Below, piece after piece: positions 59,610-64,000 of a stretch of DNA of 64,000 nucleotides; the first letter of the stretch is position 1, and each line of letters starts with the position of its first letter. This stretch comes from VFJJ01 sp031362415. Its GTDB lineage: Bacteria; Actinomycetota; Acidimicrobiia; IMCC26256; VFJJ01. The notes below the pieces were generated by a model. It made no database searches. It was not told where the DNA came from and saw nothing but the letters and a program-made list of their open reading frames with translations. The position numbers and the translations under genes were made by a program. The DNA lies in assembly GCA_031362415.1 (NCBI GenBank), contig JANLSK010000329.1:1-64000 (forward strand). The letters are read 5' to 3'.

Positions 59610-61492
59610 GCGTTCCCCGAAGCGCTGGTCTGGCCCCGGCTGTCGGTTGCGTCGCTCGCACCGATGCCCACCACGACCCGATCACCCTCGGCGATGGCTC
59701 CGCCGTCGAGCGCAGTGATCTGCACGTAGCCCTGGGCGGCCAGCCCCGGCTCCACCTTCACGAGGCGCGTCGTGCCGTCGTCCAGCTCGATCTCGACCCG
59801 GCTCGAGCCGTCGGCCGAGGCCGAGACCGCAGCCAACGGCACGGCCAGCACGGCCTCGTCGCCGGTGGAACGAACCGGAATCGTGACCTTCACCGGGGCG
59901 CCGTTGAGCTGCTGAGCGATCTCGGAGTCGTCGGGCGTGATCTCCACGTAGACGTGCTGGGCATCGAGACCCATGGTGGCGGGTTTCGAGTCGATGAACG
60001 AGATCGTCGCGTCGAGCACGATCCCGAAGTCGGTCGACTCCACCTCGACCACGTCGCCCTCGGCGATGAGGTCGCGGTCGGCCACCTGCACCGAGGCGTC
60101 GACGGCGAGACGGGATCCGGTGACCGTCATGAAGGCCGAGCTCACGGCATCACCTCGCTTGACGGCCACGGCGTCGATGCGCACGGGTAGCGAGGGCATG
60201 AACAGCACCTCGCCAGCGGGCAGGCTCACCCCGACCGTGGTCGAGTACTCGGCCAGGTCCTGCTCGGCTTGATCTCGGGCCCGCGTGGCCGTGGCCACAC
60301 CCTCCCGCAGCGCCGCCAGGTCGCGGGGTGCATCGAGTTGCTCGTTCTGGAGCTGGGACAGCCGGAGCGCGTCCTCGGATTGGCGGACGACCGCCGCGTT
60401 GGCGTCGGGCTGACGGGCTTGCGCCGTCTGGGCATCGCGCAGTCCCTGCTCGGCTGTGGCCAACGCCGCCGTGGCCTCGTTGAACGCCACGATGGACTGG
60501 GCCGACTCCGTCGCCGCCGTCGAGGAAGCCTGGCTGAGCTCGGCGATTTCCTGTGCCGTCCACGGGTTTCCCGTCGCCGGGTTGGGAGTGGCGACCTGCT
60601 GCTCGGCCTGGGCCGACGCCAGTGCGTCGTCAGCGGCCTTCTTGGCCGCCGCGGCGCTGTCGCGGGCACCGGTGGCTGCCGTCAACGCCGTCCTCGCTGC
60701 GTCGCGAGCCTGGGTGCGGGCGGTCACGTCGGCAGCAGCCTCACGGGTGGAGTCCTCGGCCCGGCGCCGCGCCTCGGCGAGGGCTTCCTCGGCGCTGCGC
60801 AGGGCGATCTCCGACTGGAGGCGCTCGGTCTCGGTGGGCGGCTGGTTCCCGTCGCTCAAGGCCTTGTTGGCTTGGGTGAGCCCCTGCTGGGCCGAGGTCA
60901 CCGCTGACCGCAGCGATCGGAGCTGGGTCTGCTGGTCGGTGGTGAGGCCCTGCGCCTGGTAGCCCTTCGATTCGTACCACGCCGCCACCGCCGCCTGGGC
61001 CGCGGCGTCGTACACGCCGTCGAGGGGCCCGGGATCGAAGCCGAAGCGCACGAGCGCCTCTTCCACCTGGCGCACGTCGTCGCCCGTCGCCCCGGGCGTG
61101 ATCGGCCGGTACATGGGCTGGGCGCCTTCGACCGCGAACACCGGCCGGCCCGAGACCTCCATCACGGTCGTGTTGTCGTCGATCGTGTCGCCCTGCTCGG
61201 GCGGGACGGTCACCGTTGCTGCGCCGGCCGTCGCTCCCGATGAGGCTCCCGTTCCCACGGAGCCGGCCAGGGCCACGGCCGTCGGCTCGTCGTATCTCAC
61301 CGTGCCTCGCACGATCAGGTTCGACGACAGCGTGCGCGACTCGACCGGGACCGTGATCCGGGACGCCGGCGGCGCATCGGCCTCGGCCGCGGCGTCAGCC
61401 GACGACTTCACGTTGCGGCCGAGCGCCCATCCCCCGGCGGCTGCACCGACGACCGCAGCCAACGTGACTGCCACCACAACGTTGCGACGCAT
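59606..61492 (-). CDS. HlyD-like adaptor with peptidoglycan-binding domain (628 aa)
   Basis: Same architecture as the adaptor at 1383-3626: N-terminal membrane anchor (VVVAVTLAAVVGAAAGGWAL), a PG_binding_1 domain around residues 130-180 (DDVRQVEEALVRFGFDPGPL, DGVYDAAAQAAVAAWYESKG), a coiled coil shorter by about 100 residues, then lipoyl/barrel-like strands (VSLPAGEVLFMPSLPVRID) and VLAVPLAAVSASADGSSRVE. It should connect the permease core to the wall. Confidence 0.88.
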   Translation of the reverse strand: MRRNVVVAVTLAAVVGAAAGGWALGRNVKSSADAAAEADAPPASRITVPVESRTLSSNLIVRGTVRYDEPTAVALAGSVGTGASSGATAGAATVTVPPEQGDTIDDNTTVMEVSGRPVFAVEGAQPMYRPITPGATGDDVRQVEEALVRFGFDPGPLDGVYDAAAQAAVAAWYESKGYQAQGLTTDQQTQLRSLRSAVTSAQQGLTQANKALSDGNQPPTETERLQSEIALRSAEEALAEARRRAEDSTREAAADVTARTQARDAARTALTAATGARDSAAAAKKAADDALASAQAEQQVATPNPATGNPWTAQEIAELSQASSTAATESAQSIVAFNEATAALATAEQGLRDAQTAQARQPDANAAVVRQSEDALRLSQLQNEQLDAPRDLAALREGVATATRARDQAEQDLAEYSTTVGVSLPAGEVLFMPSLPVRIDAVAVKRGDAVSSAFMTVTGSRLAVDASVQVADRDLIAEGDVVEVESTDFGIVLDATISFIDSKPATMGLDAQHVYVEITPDDSEIAQQLNGAPVKVTIPVRSTGDEAVLAVPLAAVSASADGSSRVEIELDDGTTRLVKVEPGLAAQGYVQITALDGGAIAEGDRVVVGIGASDATDSRGQTSASGNA

Positions 61493-61533
61493 GGGCGATC
61501 ACTGCTCCTGTTCGAGTGCGGCGACGGTGCTCG

Positions 61534-62721
61534 TCAACCTTCGGCCTGGTTGGCGAGCTCGGGATGCTCCCCGAGGAAGCGCTGCTCGAGCTCGGGCCGG
61601 ACCTCGTCGAGCACCGGGTCGAGGGTGTCGGTCGCGCAGTCGGCGTCGGCTTTGCTCAGCGCCAGCTCTTCGGCCTTGAGAGCATCGAGCGCTGACTGGT
61701 CGACGGTCGTGGTCGTTTCGCCGTCGCTGCTCGGGCCGACACCGGTGTCGGACACGTCGTTCACCACGATCACGGCACCCCCGCCGGCTCCGTCGCCGGA
61801 GAACGTGGCCGCGCCGCCCGTCACCTCGGATGTCTTGTCCTGCAGGTACGAGCGGATGTCCTCGGGGGAGACGTAGTCGTGGCCGGCCTCGGCCATGCAC
61901 CGCGCCCAGTCGAGCGTGGCGTCGACGACCCGTGGGTCGGCGGCGATCTGAGCCTCGAGGTCGCTGAGCGAGTCGAACAGCTCGGGATCGGCGAAAGGCG
62001 CCGTGTCGCCGAAGACCGCCTTCTGCGCCTCGCCCTGACAGCCGCCGATGCTCCCGGGCGTGATGCGGCTCAGGCCGTCGTCCCCAGCGGGGCCGTCCTC
62101 TGCGACGGTGGCGGCGCCCCCCGCTCCGGTTTCGGCGGTATCCGCGGTATCTGCGGTGTCGGCCGCATCATCGCCGCCTCCCGCTCCGCCGGCCTCGGGC
62201 GAGACGCTGGTGACCTCGATCGAGCTGCCGCCGCCGCTCACGGTGATGTCGCCGTTGAACGACCCCCCGAGGTCTCCGTAGAGGTCCTCGTAGTACTGGG
62301 TGATCTCGGTCTCCGAGAGCGACTGCACGTAGGTCTGATTGGGGTCCTCGAACGGCACGGCCGAGAAGGCCGACTCGCCGACGAGCGTCGAGATCCCGTA
62401 CCCGTACTGCTCGCGGAACTCGTCTGACGAGAAGTCGAGGTTGAACGCTGCGCTGTTGGCCGACGGGTCGACGGGCGTGTACTCCCAGCCCTTGGCGACC
62501 ATGCAGGCTCTCACCGATGCTTCGATCTGCTCCTGCTCGTCGGCGAAGTCGGCCGGAGTGCCGAACAGGCGCTCGGCGAGGCTGAGGGGCTGGTCGTCCG
62601 AAGCGGAGGGGGCGTCGGAACCCGAATCGCCGCACGCCCCGAGGGCCATGGCGGCGAGGATCGATCCGGCGATGAGGGTGGTTCCTCGTTGACGGCACGA
62701 CAGGCTGTGGAACGGGTTCAT
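61534..62721 (-). CDS. Secreted lipoprotein, four-cysteine family (395 aa)
   Basis: Lipobox LGAC (Cys30). Cys73, Cys228, Cys275 and Cys362 lie in the contexts ACMVAKGWEYTPVD, GGCQG, RCMAEAG and DADC, matching the lipoproteins at 3852 and 62838. The segment DPNQTYVQSLSETEITQYYE, DLYGD is shared with the 62838 protein. Low-complexity inserts (DTADTADTAET, GGGAV) separate the conserved parts. ATG 62721 has AAGGGA upstream; the longer open frame to 63246 is the shadow of the next gene. It lies directly upstream of the exporter, 41 bases from the adaptor gene. Confidence 0.83.
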   Translation of the reverse strand: MNPFHSLSCRQRGTTLIAGSILAAMALGACGDSGSDAPSASDDQPLSLAERLFGTPADFADEQEQIEASVRACMVAKGWEYTPVDPSANSAAFNLDFSSDEFREQYGYGISTLVGESAFSAVPFEDPNQTYVQSLSETEITQYYEDLYGDLGGSFNGDITVSGGGSSIEVTSVSPEAGGAGGGDDAADTADTADTAETGAGGAATVAEDGPAGDDGLSRITPGSIGGCQGEAQKAVFGDTAPFADPELFDSLSDLEAQIAADPRVVDATLDWARCMAEAGHDYVSPEDIRSYLQDKTSEVTGGAATFSGDGAGGGAVIVVNDVSDTGVGPSSDGETTTTVDQSALDALKAEELALSKADADCATDTLDPVLDEVRPELEQRFLGEHPELANQAEG

Positions 62722-62837
62722 GAGCGGTCCCTTGACGAGGTGGGCGAGTGGTGTCTCCACCGTTGTGCCATAGCACGTGTCAAGGAGCTGTGATGAGCGC
62801 ATGGAGGACCGCTGCAAACCCTGGTGGACCGTCGACG

Positions 62838-63956
62838 TCACGCGTTGGCCAGGATGAGCTCGGGATGATCCACCAGGAACTGCTCCTGGTACTCGGCCCT
62901 GATCTCCCGGGTGATCTCGTCGAGGTCCTTCCCGCAGTCGAGGAGGTCGGCCTTCGCCAGTTCGAGCTCGCGCTCTTGCAGCCGGGCCAAGCCCTCGGGG
63001 TCCTTGGGCTCGGGGGTCTCGTAGCCGCCCGGGATGCCCGAGACGATCGTGGCCACGGTCACGTCGCCCCCGTCGTCGGAGAAGGAGTCGGAGAAGGAGT
63101 CGGAGAAGCCCTCGCCGGCGGCCACCGTGTCCGCGGAGATGATCGGGCCCTCGTCGTAGCCCATCACCTCGCTCAGGCGAGTGTTCAGCTCGTTGTAGAT
63201 GTCCTCGCGCGACTGGAAGTCGGGGAAGCCCTTGTCGGCCATGCACTCACGCCAGGACTTCTGGGCGTCAACGATGCGGGAGTCGGCCACGATCCGGGTC
63301 TCGAGCTCCCCGATGGCTGTTCCGAGCTCCTCCTGACGCTCGAAGTCGCCAAAGAGCTCGGCCGAGGCGATCCCCTGGCAGCCCTGCGGGGCCGGGACCT
63401 CGTCGGATTCGGGATCGAAGTCGCTGAAATCGCCGTACAGGTCCTTGTAGTAGGCCTCCTGGTCGGACCCCGAGAGTCCCTGCACGTACTCCTGGTTGGG
63501 ATCGACGAACTCGGTTCCGGGCCCGCCCGAGAAGTCGCCATACAGCTCGGTCTCGTGGCCGATCGCCGTCGAGATCAGATAGCCCCAGTCCTCGGCCAGC
63601 TCGTCGGGGCTCAGCGTGTTGATGAGGCCCGAGGCCGGCGCCCCTTGGAACTGACCCGAGTAATCGACGGGCGTGTACTCCCAACCCAGCGCCGTCATGC
63701 AGTCGCGGACCATGTCCTCGACCTCCAACTGCTTGCGCTCCATCGACTCCTGGTCGCCGTAGATCGCCTCGTAGAACGCCTGGTCGGGGTACGTCGTGTC
63801 GGTCGCGGCAGCGCTGTCACCGTCGCCGTCACCACCGGTGGTCTCGACGCTGTCGCTTCCGCCGCTGCATCCGGCAACGAGACCGACCGTCACGGTCAGC
63901 GCAACGCCGAGACGCACCAGGGACAGCCGTCGCCCGATCGGGCTCCTCGGGTACAT
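62838..63956 (-). CDS. Secreted lipoprotein, four-cysteine family (372 aa)
   Basis: Lipobox VAGC (Cys30). Cys86 (DCMTALGWEYTPVD), Cys193 (QGCQG), Cys238 (ECMADKGF) and Cys341 (LLDCGKD) give the family pattern; DPNQEYVQGLSGSDQEAYYK, DLYGD matches its neighbour. SDSFSDSFSD near residue 285 comes from a 12-bp tandem repeat in the DNA (about 63080-63105). ATG 63956 has GGAGGG eight bases upstream, so this is the first gene of the right-hand operon within the window. Confidence 0.83.
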   Translation of the reverse strand: MYPRSPIGRRLSLVRLGVALTVTVGLVAGCSGGSDSVETTGGDGDGDSAAATDTTYPDQAFYEAIYGDQESMERKQLEVEDMVRDCMTALGWEYTPVDYSGQFQGAPASGLINTLSPDELAEDWGYLISTAIGHETELYGDFSGGPGTEFVDPNQEYVQGLSGSDQEAYYKDLYGDFSDFDPESDEVPAPQGCQGIASAELFGDFERQEELGTAIGELETRIVADSRIVDAQKSWRECMADKGFPDFQSREDIYNELNTRLSEVMGYDEGPIISADTVAAGEGFSDSFSDSFSDDGGDVTVATIVSGIPGGYETPEPKDPEGLARLQERELELAKADLLDCGKDLDEITREIRAEYQEQFLVDHPELILANA

Positions 63957-64000
63957 GGTGGTCCCTCCGTCGTCGAGTGCCTCGCGGCGTGTGGCTCGGG

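Noticed and set aside
62722..63246. Longer start for the lipoprotein ending at 61534
   Set aside because: The extension is an Arg/Gly-rich shadow of the 62838 gene; ATG 62721 has a ribosome-binding site and signal peptide.
1..64000. tRNA, rRNA, insertion sequences, phage integration sites
   Set aside because: Looked for and not seen; no transposase, integrase or cloverleaf-like stretch was convincing.

Overview
The window is about 64 kb of very GC-rich DNA with dense, mostly operonic coding. It reads as an actinobacterial chromosome. The arguments are a complete conservon (sensor kinase, roadblock, DUF742, GTPase), a mycothiol-dependent formaldehyde dehydrogenase gene with its metallo-beta-lactamase partner, a DUF2786 protein, many secreted lipoproteins, and a steroid/acyl-CoA catabolic gene set. 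The recurrent secreted repeat around 'GYWLVASDGGIFAFGDA' makes me favour the Acidimicrobiia, but that is inference from memory, not a search. I saw no rRNA, tRNA, CRISPR array, insertion sequence or phage genes.

Layout. 1-4817: a MacB-type exporter (adaptor with peptidoglycan-binding domain, ATPase, permease cut by the window edge) on the minus strand, divergent from a four-cysteine lipoprotein. 5127-10716: a conservon followed by a membrane-anchored XRE regulator. 10783-15347: ribonuclease D, a ribbon-helix-helix-like protein on a probably leaderless mRNA, an HSL-type esterase and a 14-helix MFS exporter. 15589-19152: a small membrane protein, a thioredoxin-fold protein interrupted by an in-frame TGA that I interpret as selenocysteine, a Cas4/AddB-like Fe-S nuclease and a pseudokinase. 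19414-28103: a 1590-residue secreted protein with autotransporter-type repeats, Fn3 domains and a C-terminal repeat module; a proline-rich membrane-anchored protein; a PEP-utilising swivel protein; and an Excalibur protein carrying the same repeat module.

28179-41002 and 48431-54347 hold lipid and probable sterol metabolism: a P450 with a KstR-like operator, enoyl-CoA hydratase, hotdog thioesterase, two acyl-CoA synthetases, aldo/keto reductases, a thiolase plus DUF35 pair, and a phytanoyl-CoA-type dioxygenase. Between and among them lie secreted proteins: two large tandem acidic Cys-rich lipoproteins, a Tat lipoprotein, a GH43-like protein and a CAP protein (both with the repeat module), an alpha-carbonic anhydrase lipoprotein and a DUF2079 membrane protein. 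54696-57382: a DUF2786 protein, a luciferase-family oxidoreductase and a 60-residue Sm-like protein. 57556-63956: a second, complete copy of the exporter system of the left end, headed by two further four-cysteine lipoproteins.

The strongest points for follow-up are the selenoprotein (15905-16954, with a hairpin placed as a bacterial SECIS), the twice-occurring exporter plus four-cysteine lipoprotein system, and the repeat module shared by four unrelated secreted proteins.
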